A DNA stretch of 64,000 nucleotides from Cryptomeria japonica. Its lineage: Eukaryota; Streptophyta; Pinopsida; Cupressales; Cupressaceae. The position numbers and the translations under genes are program-made. Under the pieces are notes generated by a model. The model worked only from the letters and a program-made list of their open reading frames with translations. It did no database searches and was not told where the DNA came from. The stretch covers positions 469,702,400 through 469,766,399 of the forward strand of contig NC_081406.1 of NCBI RefSeq assembly GCF_030272615.1, written 5' to 3'. Below, one piece after another: positions 45,719 through 58,300 of this stretch (positions are counted from its first letter, which is position 1; each line of letters starts with the position of its first letter).

Positions 45719-47353
45719 TTAGTTGACTTCATGAAGGGGTAGAACCCCTAATTCACCTCTCAAATAGGTAAATATAGTCTTCGGTAAGGGCTTTGTGAAT
45801 ATGTCTTCTAGTTGCTCCTTATTGGAAACATGTAGTACAACCTCCTTATTCTGAACTTTCTCTCTCAAGAAGTGATACTTAAGCTCAATGTGCTTAGTTC
45901 TAGCATGCAATACCAGATTCTTGGAAATATTTATTGCACTTGTTTTGTCACAAAATATATTCACTGGTTCAGATATAGGTAATTTGAAACCTTCCAATAC
46001 ATGTTTCATCCAGATTGCTTGAGTGCAATTCATAAATGCTGCCACATATTCTGCTTCAGTTGTAGACTGGGAAATACAACTCTGCTTCTTACTCATCCAT
46101 GATACTAATCTTCCACCAAGAAAGAACGCTCCACCGGTTGTGCTCTTTTGGTTGTCCACATTACCTGCCCAATCAGCATCGGTATACACTTTGAGATTGA
46201 AGTCACCATTATATGGATACCACAATCCATAGTCAACTATTCCTTTCAGATATCTAAGAATCCTCTTGACTGCTACCAAGTCAGATTCTCTAGGACATTT
46301 CTGAAAATGAGCTACTATGCCCACTGCATGAGCAATATCTGGTCTTCTATGCACCACATATTACAGCATACCGATCATTGACCGTTACTCCTTCTCATTC
46401 ACCAATGCTGAATCATCTTCCTTTGTCAGTTTACAACTGGTCACCATCGATGTACCAACTGGTTTGCTCTCCTCCATGTCAAAAGTCTTCAATACCTCTT
46501 TAACATACTTGGACTGAGTAATAAGGATACCCTCTTTCATTTGTTGAATCTGTAGACCAATGAAGAATTTTATCTCCCCAATCAGAGACATCTCAAACTC
46601 TTTCTTCATCACATCTAGAAATGCATGGCTCATTTCATCATCTCCTCTAAAGATTATGTCATCTACAAACACTTCATAGATCAGAATCTGATCACCTTCT
46701 GATTTCAAGTAGATGTTGCTATCTTCACTTGTTCTCTCAAATCCAATCTTCACAAGATGAGAGTGTAAGCATTCATACCAAGCCCTTGGTGCTTTTTTTA
46801 ATCCATATAGGGCCTTGTGTAATCTACACACCAGGTCACTATCTTCTGATAGGGAAAATCCATCCGGTTTCTCTATATATACTTCCTCTTCAAGGATTCC
46901 ATTAAAAAATGCAGACTTCACATCCATCTGATAGACCTTAAATCCCTTAAATGCTGCGAATGCAAGTAGCATTTGTACACCTTCTAGTCTAGCCATAGGA
47001 GCAAAGGTTTCTCCATAGTCTTCTCCCTCCTCCTGAGTGTATCCCTTGCATACAAGCCTAGCCTTATTCCTTATAACTATACCTTCTTCACTCAGTTTAT
47101 TTCTGAAGACCCATTTGGTACCAATGACATTCTTGTGTTCAGGTCTGGGTACCAAAGACCATGTTGCATTGTTTTCAATCTGGTCTAGGTCCTCTTCCAT
47201 TGCCTTATTCCAATCTTCATATGTAAGCACCTCTTTAATATTCTTAGGCTCCAATTCTGAGATCATGCAATAGTTCTCCTTCACCTTTCTTCTCATGAGT
47301 ATCCTTGCATCTTTATCTCCTATGATATGCTTTGGATCATGATGTAATTTCAC
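45719..47353 (-). pseudogene. pol: Element C reverse transcriptase and RNase H
   Basis: Continuous frame with one short stop cluster (TAA at 46385 and 46361). RT motifs: [76 protein letters not shown] and [13 protein letters not shown], so the first catalytic Asp (QMDV) and the DD pair are intact. RNase H: VYTDADWAGNVDNQKSTTGG, STTEAEYVAAF, NIFCDKTSAINISKN and KHIELKYHFLREKV, with catalytic acidic residues present. It ends LRGELGVLPLHEVN. This is the best-preserved enzyme in the window; the gap between RT and RNase H needs only the two TAA codons to be explained. Confidence 0.93.
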
Positions 47354-47383
47354 ATATCTAGGAATGAATCTAGCTGGTTCTTC

Positions 47384-48830
47384 TTACTTTTCCTCTTCTC
47401 CTTCTTCTCCTTCTTCTCCTTCTCCTTCTTCTCCTACCGCATCTTCTACTAGTACAAGAACACTGATATCTTTGCTTGTTTCTTTTGTAACTAGTTCCCA
47501 GAAAGCTATTCCCGGTTCACCTTCCACTTGCTCGCTGCTAGTTCCCTCAGATTTCTTAGGGGATTCATCAACCTTGACATTGATGCTCTCAACAATCTTC
47601 CAAGTTCTATTATTATAGCACTTGAGGGATTTTCTCTTAGTGGAATATCCTAAAAATATTCCTTCATCACATTTAGGATCAAATTTGCTCAAATGCTCAC
47701 CTCTCTTGATATATCACTTACTCTCAAATACCTTAAAGTAACTCATAGTGGGAGTCTTCCTGGTCCAATACTCATAAGGTTTTTTATCTTTTCCGTTCTT
47801 GATATGTACCTGGTTCAATGTATAGATTGCAGTGCTCACCACTTCTCTCAAAAAAGTGTGAGCAACCTTTCCTTGGATTAGCATTGTTCTCATCGCTTCA
47901 ACTACAGTCTTGTTATTCCTTTCTGCTATACCATTCTATTGTGGTGTCCTAGGGGCAGACAATTGCCTCTTGATGTCGTTCTCTTCACAGTACTTGTTGA
48001 ATTCATCAGAAGTGAATTCTCCTCCTTGATTAGTTCTTACGCACTTTATCCTTTGGCCACTTTCCTTTTCTACTAATGCTCTGAAGGCTTTGAATTTTTT
48101 AAATGCTTCAGACTTGTCTTTCAAGAATGTGACCCACATCATTCTTGAGCAGTCATTGGTAAGAATCATAAAATACCTATCTCCCTGAATACTTCTAGTT
48201 TTCATAGGACCACACAAATCAGTATGCACAAGATCAAGTAAATTCTCTGCTGAAAAAGACTTACCTTTAAAAGTTGAGGAAGACATCTTCCCAAGTTGAC
48301 ATTCTCTGCACAAAGAATTCTCAGGTTTGTTCAGCAAAGGCAATCCTCTTACCACCTTGATCTTATCGGCTTTAACAATATTGTCAAAGTTCATAAGACA
48401 AAGTCTCTTATGCCATATCCAACTATCATCAAACTTAGCCATCAGACACTGACTAATCTTGGCATTCAACTGAAATAGATTACCTCTAGTCTTCTTACCG
48501 GTGGCAATAAGTTCACCACTCTTTCCAATTATACTGCAGATTCCACCTTTGAACTTTAGAGTGAGTCCTTTGTCATTCAGCTGAGCAACACTTAAAAGGT
48601 TATGCTTCAAGCCTTCTACCCAGTAAACATCATTTGTACTTCTTTTTCCATTCAGTGAGATGGATCCTTTGCCTTTTACCAAGCATGGTGCATCATTGCC
48701 AAATCTGACAACACCTCCATCATAATCTTCTAGAGATAGAAACTTTCTCCTATCACCAGTCATGTGTGAGAACAACCACTATTCAATTATCCACTCATTA
48801 GAATTGTCAATGCGAGACACAAGTGCTTTC
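47384..48830 (-). pseudogene. pol: Element C protease and integrase
   Basis: Protease site reads WIIE, TAG, then SHMTGDRRKFLSLEDYDGG; shifting frame across it reveals the SGCSH bases, so two small indels flank the catalytic D-S-G. Then VEGLKHNLLSVAQLNDKG, a pre-integrase HLC-type region (WHKRLCLMNFDN, LCRECQLGK), and integrase LVHTDLCGPMKTRS (first Asp intact), VRTNQGGEFTSDEF (second Asp replaced by Asn) and a TAG at 47938 inside PQQNG (CAG to TAG is the simplest change), followed by GIAERNNKTVVEAMRTML. A TAA/TGA and frame changes lie near 47700. Integrase is inactive as read. Confidence 0.88.
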
Positions 48831-49820
48831 TTGTCAGACACTTCTTCCTTCACAGCTACAAATACTATGTCTTCATTTTCTTCATCCTCAGATTCTTCAT
48901 TAGTAACACCTTCATCCACAACAACAAGACATTTTCTTCTATTTCCTCCTTTATACTTTCTAAACCTCTCCGGTTTATCCTTATTATCACTGTTAGGACA
49001 ATTAACAACTATATGTCCTATCTTGTTGTAGGAGAAACATTTTAAAGGAAGCTTACCTCTATATTTACCAGTTCCTTTCGGAAGTCTTTTAGTAAGAAGA
49101 GCTTCAAACTCCATCAAAATCTCTTCATCATCCATATCTCTGCATTATTTGGATTCATAACTGGTACTAGTTTCTTTTCCTTTTCTGGATGGTGTAACAG
49201 ATGCTCTAAAGGCTGAATCAGTCTTCTGAACACTGGCATCATAGTTATTCAACTCATATGCAGTCAACTTTGCAATGATAGAGTCTAAGGATACCTTGGT
49301 TTTATCAATAGACCTTAGTTCCTGGATAGCATCAACTCTGATTGCATAGATTGGTAACAATGATCTCAAGACTTTACTAAGAATGGTGGCATCCTCAATT
49401 GTTCCACCAATGTTTTTGATATCTCCAACCACAGTCTTAATCCTAATGCCATATTGTTGAATGGTCTCTCCTTCAACCATCTTCAAATTTTCCTCTAAGG
49501 CTCTCTTCCTTATCTTTCTTTACATACTCAGCACCACCATAAATGGTTTCCAGTGCATCCCATACATCCTTAGGAGTTTCCTTGTCTTGTACATCAATAA
49601 ACTCAATATCTGATAGGCTACTGATAAGGGCTTCCATGACTTGCCCATTTTCTTGAATCTCTCTCTTCTGATCATTGGTCAGAGTGCCAGTGGGAATCAC
49701 ATAGGCATTCTCAACATAGCTCCAGTGTTGAGCACCCATACTCTTGATGTAAATCTTCATTTTGTCCTTCCATATCTTGAAGTTATCTCTATTGAACTTA
49801 GGACCTTCCCTCTTCATCAT
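48779..49820 (-). pseudogene. gag: Element C gag (UBN2-type) with zinc knuckle
   Basis: Starts MMKREGPKFNRDNFKIWKDK just downstream of the primer site. UBN2 blocks are DVWDALETIYGGAEYVKKDK, then a frameshift near 49480, then EGETIQQYGIRIKTVVGDIK and VLRSLLPIYAIRVDAIQEL. A further stop near 49148, then KLPLKCFSYNKIGHIVVNC, a CCHC knuckle whose second Cys is Tyr. An acidic linker (EESEDEENEDIVFVAV) leads to the protease. Confidence 0.88.
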
Positions 49821-49877
49821 TACAACAGGATCTTTTACCTCAAGCGGTTAAGCTTATATCACCAAGGACCTAGAGTT

Positions 49878-49889
49878 GCTCTGATACCA
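49878..49889 (-). other. Element C primer-binding site (tRNA-iMet)
   Basis: TGGTATCAGAGC on the minus strand two bases from the LTR end (TTCATCA). Confidence 0.93.
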
Positions 49890-49891
49890 AT

Positions 49892-51328
49892 TGATGAATA
49901 ATGATGAACAAAAAATACCCTAATCGGTACTGATGGGGGGGGGGGGTGAATCAGTATAGACAAAAACTTTCTCAACAACTTATCAAGTTAAAACAGTACC
50001 AACCGGTTGTCTTCATCACTGAACTTAACCATGGCAATACTGGTTAAACAAAGTAAGACTTCAAACAACATAAACTGATAAGTCTGATCACTTCAAATAT
50101 ATTAAATACTTGATAACAAATTCACCCATAAACATATGCATGTGGTATACCAGTAATACCATAACCTATTAGCTCTGCATGCATAATCACTCAAACACAA
50201 AATACTTAATCATCGCATGAAAAATGCACAACTCATGACACATAGATTTTTCATGTGGAAACCCAAATGGGAAAAACCATGGTGGGGATGAATACCCACA
50301 AGCTTTTTTTGAACTCTTTTGAAGCTTGCTCTGTTAGGAGTCTCGTCCGGTTAAAGACTTTACAATATGGTTATGTTAGGAACTGATCCTGTTAAAGATC
50401 ACCCGGTTAAGGGATGGTTGTATACACTATTAAAGGTTGAAACCCTGTTAAAGGTTACCTCACTAGAGGATTTGAAGAACTCAATGATCTTGAGTCACCC
50501 GGTTAAAGGATTTACAATAAGCCTATTAAAGCTACCTGGTAAAGGGATTTTCCAACTGTTGAAATGGTTAGAAGACAACAGGTAAAACTCTGATCTGATA
50601 ACAACACTACATGCCAAGACAGATCCTTTTCATTTCCTCTCTTCTACAATCACACTCTGCAACTTTCCTCTTACTGGTCTAGCAAGTATCTCATCACTCA
50701 GATACACACACAACATTTTCCAATAACAAACAATAACAAACATTATCGACCTTATAGACAACAATTAGGTCAGTAGCATAAACCCTAAACCCTAAGCATT
50801 TAGGTTTACAATATAAGCGGTCCAATCCTAACCGTCCAAACACTTTGCATAGAGCAATACAATATCAAACAGATCAGAAGACAATCTGCATCAGTCATTC
50901 TTCACCGCATATGGGGATCAGTAACCCATCACGCTCTCTTCTCATACCACCAAGAAGAATGTTCATTCCCAAGGTAGACTTTTAATGCAATCGATCTTCA
51001 CATGCAAGATCCTCAAGGAAATCCTTCATGCACACAAAACTGACGTGGCACATCAATTTCACCCTCATCTCTTAGCTAACTCATCAAAGAATGTCTTTGG
51101 TTGCATTGCACAAGATGGATTGCCAAACCAGAAACTCTAGAGCTGAGACTACCAACTGATAGTCACACTTAGTGAAACCCCAACACCGGTTCACTACATA
51201 TCTTCATACCGGTTCACCATCTTCTTCCAATCTGCATATCAGTTCATTTTAACTTATTGACATCAATGACAACATACATTATCATCATATCATCATGCTG
51301 GTTCATTATATGCTAACAATATCCAACA
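49892..51328 (-). repeat. Element C 5' LTR (1437 bp)
   Basis: Pairs with 43255-45458. G-run of about 12 at 49935-49946. TATAAGG on the minus strand near 50750. Ends at CCAACA next to the ATCAC duplication. Confidence 0.92.
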
Positions 51329-52355
51329 ATCACAAGCCTTAAATCAAAATGCACCTTTACACTCTTCAATATTTATGGGTTGGTCAAAACAAAGGATAAA
51401 AAACATCTGTGGGATGTTCTGATGGTATTTTTTGAGAATACAAATGGGAAATTCATAGTGGTTGGTGATTTTAACACTATTCTAAAAATTTAGAGGATAA
51501 AAATGGTGGATTGGGAAGGATTACTAAGACCCAAAGAGACTTTAGGAAATTTGTTGTGACCAATGGCCTAACAAACATTGTTTCAAAAAATAGGAAATGC
51601 ACATAGAATAATCGAAGAGAAGGATTTATGAATATTGCAGAGAGATTGGATGAGTTCTTAGTTTTAGATGAATGGATGATGGACACAAATATCCCAATGA
51701 CCCAAATACTGAGCTTCCCTATATCTGACCATTACTTGGTAGAATTAATGATTGAAGAAGAATTCCCTCCTCTGAAATGTCAATTTTGTTTCAAAAAGAT
51801 ATGGTTTAGAAGTTTGGATCTAATGGATAATCTAGAAAAATGGTTGATAGAATCAAACATATATGAGGGATCTAAAATGTTTATCTTTTGCAAATGAATG
51901 CAATTCATAAATCAAAGATCAAAATCTAGAATAAAGAAACCTTCAAGAACATCTTTACCAAGAAGGAAAAACTAGAAAAACAAATAAACTATCTCAGCGA
52001 AAAATTAATAAATCAAGGCATGATGAGAGAATAATACTTGGAAGAAAAGAAACTTATGGTCGAATATGGAGAAACCTCAGCAAGAGAAGAGTGTTACTAG
52101 AGGACAAAGTCTAGAGAAACATGGCTGGCAAAGGGAGACCATAATAGAAGTTTCTTTCATAACTCAACAAAGATGAAGAGGGGATGGAATAGATTTTCCC
52201 AAATCAGACTACTTGATGGGCAATTGGTAACTAACCCGCAGGCTATTCAAATGTGAGGAGTAGAATTTTTCAAAAACCTCTTAGGAGGGAACAATGTGGT
52301 AGAACAAATAAATATGAAAATCATGAATGATTTATAAAGGAAAGTATTAGAGGAA

Positions 52356-53267
52356 TGTTGGCAATAATAATGCAGGAAAATCGAGAGGGGGGGTGGTGAA
52401 TTAGTTTTCACCAAACTTAAACAAATTAACCTTAACTTTAGATCTTATCAAGAACAACAATAGCAAAGATAAACACCACATCAACAACACACATAACACA
52501 CAAATTTTTGACGTGGAAAACTTGGTTAAGGGAAAAACATGGTGGGACCTACCCACAATAATATGATACTCTACAGTAGTATGTGAAAATATTACAATGG
52601 AGAATGCACATGCATTCAAGCACACTGCCTAGAGATCACTGCTCAAAAATGAAAAAAAAAGGGCTCCAACCCTGGGAACACACTGTCTTACAAAGATCGG
52701 ACAACAATTAGGATTACATGAACTAAAAGAATAGCATCTCCAAATGCCTGATCACAATTTTAGTTAAGAACATTGTCTACACAACAACACTTCTTTGTTT
52801 TTCTCTTCTACCAAAAGATCAATTCTCTTATTCGCACATAAAATACTCTCAAAGATCACAGACACAACCGTAGACATAGAACTTACATTATTACAATAGT
52901 TATTTATACAAATCATCAACCTTAGCCTCAAGGTCGGCTCAATACATAAGACCTAATTACAAAATTACATCACACAATAAAAAAATCCATATGCGGACAC
53001 ATACAATGTTGAGAAGGACATATCATGGACCCAAATCAAATCTTTGAACATGTAACACCACCAAATATCATGCGAAGATCATCCGCAACACGCAAAAACC
53101 ATTAGGTCGGCTAGAAAGTTGTATAACATGAAGAATACCACTAGACCAATAAAATATTCAATAACACGCACCACAATCAATGCGGAGCACAAAAACACAT
53201 AGAACACAATCGAAGAACATCAACAGGAAATGTGAATTTCTTCGCAATAACCGCAACAAATCGGATA
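52356..53267 (-). repeat. LTR D, partial
   Basis: TGTTGGCAATAATAATGC at the left end with a G-rich box (52386-52400) 30 bp inside: the 3' end of a minus-oriented copia LTR inserted in the LINE. It is cut at 53268 by LTR E before any LTR start is reached. No coding sequence. Confidence 0.65.
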
Positions 53268-53987
53268 TGTTGGCAATTGATACTCATTCGGTGATTTCAG
53301 ATGACGTTCGGTAGTTGCATATTTTTCTAGGGTTGTCATTGATGGTAACTCTTCTTGATGATTCAATCCGGCAGTCATGATTCATTTTATTCAGAAGTTG
53401 GAGTTAAATGATAGGCAGTTAACTAGTAAAACATGGTATTTCAGTAATGTTTTGGTTTGGAATGATTTTCATTGATTGTGGTGTTTTTGGTGATTGTTTT
53501 TCTGATCTCGGTGATTGGGAAGACCATTAGGAAGAGTGTGATTATAATATTTTGGTTCGGTGCCATGTTTTGTTCAAGATTGAAGCTGACTTGGAGCTAC
53601 ACGTTACACTTCTCGAAGCCAACTTGAAGAATATTGCTTTTGTGTTAAGACCAGATATATAAGATAGGTTTGGCGATTGATTTTCGGTGTGTTAGAATTA
53701 TGGTGATCCATTTTGGTGTGATTAAGAGTAGTTTCACATGCACACTTTGCTTTCAGACTGGTTGGTAGCCGACTGAGACAAAAATAGAGTATTCAGTAGA
53801 GAGAAGATAGTCAGAGATTCAGTGCTTAACTAAAACTCATTCTTGCATAGTCAGATGCTAATCGAGAGTTCAATTCATTGTATTTTCTCATTATAATCAA
53901 ATTGTAAGTCAGTGAGACTTCCCTGAAGGTTGCAGCCTTCCAAGAAATTGTAATTGAGATGTGAGCTCTAGGCAGTGATCTTGAATG
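53268..53987 (+). repeat. LTR E, partial
   Basis: Begins TGTTGGCAATTGATACTC, like the 3' LTR of element B. TATATAAG box at 53656-53663. It shares TCAGTGAGACTT and GAGCTCTAGGCAGTG with the B LTR. Cut at 53988 by element F, before its C-run terminus. Confidence 0.65.
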
Positions 53988-55144
53988 TGATGAATACTAA
54001 CAGGGGGGGGGGGGGGGTGAATTAGTATTCCAAAAAAAACTAAACTCAAACACTTAAACAGTTTAGTAGTAAACCGGTATAATAGATTTACTAACCAACC
54101 AGTTAAAACAAATACAAACCAAACAACAAATAAGGAATTCACCCTCAAGAGCACAATCACCATAACACAAGAGGTTTTGATGTGGAAACCCAAATGGGAA
54201 AAACCACGGTGAGCTAAAACTCACAAGTAACTATCTACAGAATAGAAATTAGACCAGTTAAGATCATACAATGTTCTTCACCAGAACAGATCCTGTTAGG
54301 AATCTCGATCTCTATTAGGAGATAAGTCCAATTAAAGACTACCTTGTGAGAGGATTTTAGAGCCACAGTTGTGAACCACCTTGTTAGAGGATTTACAAAG
54401 GCTTTGCCAGGCCTACCCGGTTAAGGGTTTCAGACTTGTCGAAGATGTGAGTAATCAACAAGTGAGTGATCTAAATACTAGCACAGTATGCTTGGTTAGA
54501 TCCTTGATAGCTCATTGTTAATGCATTTCAGCATTACTTTAGTCTTCAATATCTCCACACTCTACTTCTTCACATAGACCAAATCTTCTCTTCTATGATT
54601 GCACATACAAAAACCTCATCAACCACCTAAAACCCTAATGACTTCTAAAACCCTAGACATGATATCCTTATAAAGGAATCTGATTTCATGTCGGTCCAAT
54701 AGGATTACATTGCAAGTTCCTAGGTTTAGTGCATCTAGACACATTTGGTAACATGACACAAAATCACCGCCAAAGTGTAAGTGGATGATAACTCATCACA
54801 AAAATACCGGTTGGTAACTCATCACAGAGTAATATCGGTTCATACATTTACCGATTACCGATTGTCAAAAATGAAGACTGGGAAAAATGATAAATGTCGC
54901 TTTAGTTCCTTCGTACCACTTGAGATCCTCGAACTGCCTAAGGACTTCATACCGCTTTGGGTCTTCATACCGCTTGAGATCGGTAAACACTTTTTGCAAA
55001 ACACTGATAGTCTAAAGACTATAATTCATAATACCTATTGGAACAAATACCGGCTGAGCATAACTCATACATACAAAAAGTGATCTCAAAGAAAGTGTGT
55101 ATCCATCAATGACAATCACAACATCATCATCAAAAATGCCAACA
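53988..55144 (-). repeat. Element F 3' LTR (about 1157 bp)
   Basis: TGATGAATACTAAC at the left end (as in element C's TGATGAATAATG), a G-run of 15 at 54003-54017, CCAACA at 55139-55144 beside the polypurine tract, and a TTTATAAGG box (minus) near 54668. GAATG at 53983-53987 is the probable target duplication, whose partner is not found. Confidence 0.75.
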
Positions 55145-55390
55145 ATCTCCCCCTTTGGCATTGATGGCAACACTTAGGAAAATTTTGACATCTAAGTGTT
55201 TTACAACAAAAATATGCCATAATCAAAATTACTCCCCCAAAGAATATACACTATCCCTTTTTGTAGAAAATACAATGTATACTACTCCCTTAAAGAAATA
55301 ACATGGAAGTATACATAGCATTCACCAAAATTTTAAATACAAAATACTACTCCCCCTTTGCCAACAATGACAAAGTGTTGCAGAATAACC
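55145..55390 (-). other. Element F multiple polypurine tracts
   Basis: On the minus strand GATGCCAAAGGGGGAGAT abuts the LTR. Further tracts are TTTGGGGGAGTAAT (about 55230), TAAGGGAGTAG (about 55283) and GCAAAGGGGGAGTAG (about 55350), the last overlapping the end of the ORF2 frame. Confidence 0.75.
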
Positions 55391-58300
55391 CCTGTTTCTC
55401 ATTATTATTAATATAATAAATGTTAATGACAATAATAAGTGAAACTTATCAAAAATTGATTTAAAATCTTGCATAAAGGTCTTCATGGATAAATACCATG
55501 ACTCAAGTAATGAGGTAGCCACCTCACTTTCTGTTTGCATCTGGGATACTTGTTCTTCCATGGCATCAATTATGCTCATCTCTTGAGTGACCATTAAGGC
55601 ATCTAGATTGAGATAGCATTTCTGAAGTATTTGCAATTTGGGTAGTAGAACCAGTTGAAGTTCCTACAAATCTTTGGTCCAGTTGCTAATCTCCAACTCT
55701 ATTATGGCAGGCTGGAGCTGAAACCAATGAACAGTTTTCCCATATGTAGTGAAGGAATCATAGGGCATATTAAAGGTGCTCATATATGCCTGCAAATCAG
55801 ATTGCAGTTTTTCCTTATGTGCAAGCAAAACATCACAAAATAGATGGGGTTGGATTATCTTACTGAGCAGTAGTTTTCCCTCATCCATAGCATCTCTTAT
55901 GTCCTTCTGTTCTTTCTGAAGTTCAGACCGGAGCTCGTTCAGTTTCTTCACTAAGGCAGTGTTTAGTGCCTTTTGATGCTTCTTCTATGCATTAGCTTTA
56001 GCAACCTCTTCCAGGCATTGTACCTACTCCTCCACAATTGTACATAGAAGTTTATTTGGGCCAGAGAGGAATCAGTACTGGTGAGGTTAGTACTAGGAAT
56101 CAAGCTGGTAAGAGTTTCAACCGCAGTTTGAATAACATCTTGCTCCTTAATGCTTCCAGTCACTCTTGCGCAAGCTTAATTCTTTGGAGCAGCTCTGATT
56201 CATTTGTAGATTGGAGGTCAATAGGACTGGTGATGTAAGCCAGTTTGGCTTGACCACCAGTTTCCTTTGGGGTCTCCACTTGTGTGCTCTTTACCGCTTC
56301 CTTCTTGTCTTCGGCTCTTTGCTTTTCCCCTTCTGCCCCCTTTTACTCCTCTTCTTCTTTCTTTTTCTTCTCTTCTTCCTTCTTTCTATCTTCTTCTTTT
56401 TGCTTCTCTTCTTCTTTCTTCTTCTCCTCTTCCTGTTTCTTCTTCTCCTCTTCCTATTTCCTCTTCTCCTCTTCCTGTTTCTTTTTCTCCTCTTCCTATT
56501 TCTTTTTCTCATCTTCCTGTTTCCTCTTCTCCTCTTCCTATTTCTTCTTCTCTCCTTCCTATTTCTTCTTCACCTCCTCTATCTTCTTCTCCTCTTCTTT
56601 CTTCTTCTCCTCTTCTTCTTGTTTCCTCTTCTCTTCATTTTTCTTTTTCTTTTCCTCTTTCTCTGCTTGCTTGTTGTCAGCCTTTTCTTTGTCTTGTTTC
56701 TGCTTCTCTGCCTTTTCTTTATCCTATTTTTCCTTGTCTACTCTCTTTTTATCAGCCTTTTCCTTTGTTGCATCTGGACTGACATCTTCACCATCTAGAG
56801 CATCAATGTCAATAGTGTACATTTGTTCAGTAACCAGTTCTCCTTCACTGTCATATACCTCATCCGGTTTTCCGATTTTCCGGTTCTTGTTCAGCCTTCT
56901 TGTTGGCTTTAGACACTTCGTGCAACCTCAGAGCAGCTTTGGCATGGGAGTGTGTATCTTTCACCACTTCAGAAAATTTGCCTTCCAATAACAAGAGTCT
57001 TCTTCTTCTCATGAAGAAGAGACCTTTGTACTTATCCATGATTTCATAAAGCTCATAATTTGACACATCAAGAAAATACTATGCAAAGATTTCCTCTCTT
57101 ATTTCCTATTCTTTTTCAATGGCAGTGCACCATTTATTATTTAAAGAATTGTATAAAGAATCCAGTGTCACGGATCTAATTTATGATGGTGACTGGTCAT
57201 TAATACATAGATATTGAATAACTTCCTGTTCAACTTCCTCCTTTTCATTATTATTAAAATCATCAAAATGATCTATTAAATCACTTAGCACTTTTCTCCT
57301 AACATTCTTGATAGTCCTTTGACAATGTGTCAATGGTTTCTAAGAGGAAATGTCTATATTTATTGGTGCTGACGATGCCGATTCATTGTTGGTTGTCTTT
57401 TCTTTCTTCCTTGTTTGCCTAGTCTTTTTAGGCTGCACTTCAGGTTCTATATCATCAGAATCTGGTGAGTTGCTCTTAGTCTTCTGCTTTCTTTCAAAAA
57501 CCTTGGCGAGTGAAACTTTCAGTTTCTTCTTGGCCGGTGACCGCTTGGTCACTTTAGGACTTGCTGAGGTAACCGGTGTCAATACCGATGGCACTACCTT
57601 TCCCTTCATCACTGAAGGTTCTTCAATCGGTGTTACCCTTTCCAAGTAGGTGTCGGTTCTCTTCTTCTTTGGATCATGAGGCGAGGCAAGTAGGGTAGAG
57701 GATACCCATCTAGCATGTCATACATCACCTCATATCCCATGGGTTCAACTTTTTCCTTTCTAGGCTCAATTGCCTCCATTATGCACTCATCTACTCTGAT
57801 GGTAAAGCAGATGTCTTCTTCATACTTCTTAACAATATCGCCAGATATCCTCATCCTCTAGATCATCTCCCATTTGAATTCATCAAAGTATTTTTTCAAG
57901 ACTTCAGGATAACTGGTTCCCACTTCTTGAAGACTTTCTCTGATTTGTTTGGTAACCGGTTGATCAGTAGACCATTGAATATCACCGAATCCTATAAAAC
58001 AGCCTTGAAAGTAGAAAAACAAACCTACCAACAGTTGTCCAAATTTAAATCTTAAGGCATTGTCCTGTTTCATAGACTTCAAATTCACCAGAAGTTGCCT
58101 CTTCATATAGGTGCATAGATCAAATGAGGCATCTTCCATGATCATTCTGTAGGCGACATTTACCACAGCAACAAAGACAGAGTTAATTCTACTAGCATAG
58201 AACATCCGGTATCCGATCACTATGCAGGCATACTTGACCAAATCATCCTTGATGGTGTTGATGGTCATTCCCCGTTGGTCGCTCATAGAACTGGTGAGCT

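Larger units (their letters stand above)
43255..51328 (-). mobile_element. Copia element C, near full-length, both LTRs present
   Basis: Flanked by ATCAC at 43250-43254 and 51329-51333. LTR termini TGATGAATAATG...TATCCAACA. Minus-strand order: 5' LTR (49892-51328), tRNA-iMet primer site, gag, knuckle, protease, integrase, RT, RNase H, polypurine tracts, 3' LTR (43255-45458). The two LTRs are about 1,437 and 1,432 bp once the nested solo LTR is removed, and are highly similar, so this is among the younger insertions here. All genes carry stops or shifts, but RT and RNase H are well preserved. Confidence 0.93.
41806..52355 (+). mobile_element. LINE (L1-type non-LTR retrotransposon) fragment, split by element C
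   Basis: Pieces at 41806-43254 and 51334-52355 join across element C with the duplicated ATCAC. They encode an ORF1 with DUF4283-like and knuckle domains and the endonuclease part of ORF2. The RT part is missing: the LINE is cut again at 52356 by LTR D. Confidence 0.8.
42974..52355 (+). pseudogene. LINE ORF2 endonuclease domain, interrupted at 43255-51328
   Basis: Begins MKI*TWNVRGLNAPNR with TAG and TGA, then IDIVLIQESKLTMAEAE, the apurinic-type endonuclease/exonuclease/phosphatase signature (N...RG.N, IQE.K). After the 8-kb insertion: NIYGLVKTKDKKHLWDVL, FIVVGDFNTIL, TNGLTNIVSKNRKCT, GFMNIAERLDEFLV and ISDHYLVELMI (the SDH motif). A frameshift lies near 51492. Downstream traces (WLAKGDHNRSFFHNSTK) approach the RT N-terminus and stop at 52355. 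In an intact LINE this domain nicks target DNA. Confidence 0.82.

Noticed and set aside
56211-56991. Plus-strand Phe/Leu/Ser-rich frames resembling membrane proteins
   Set aside because: Complement of the Glu/Lys/Gln repeat of element F ORF2; three frames are open at once, the sign of a repeat.
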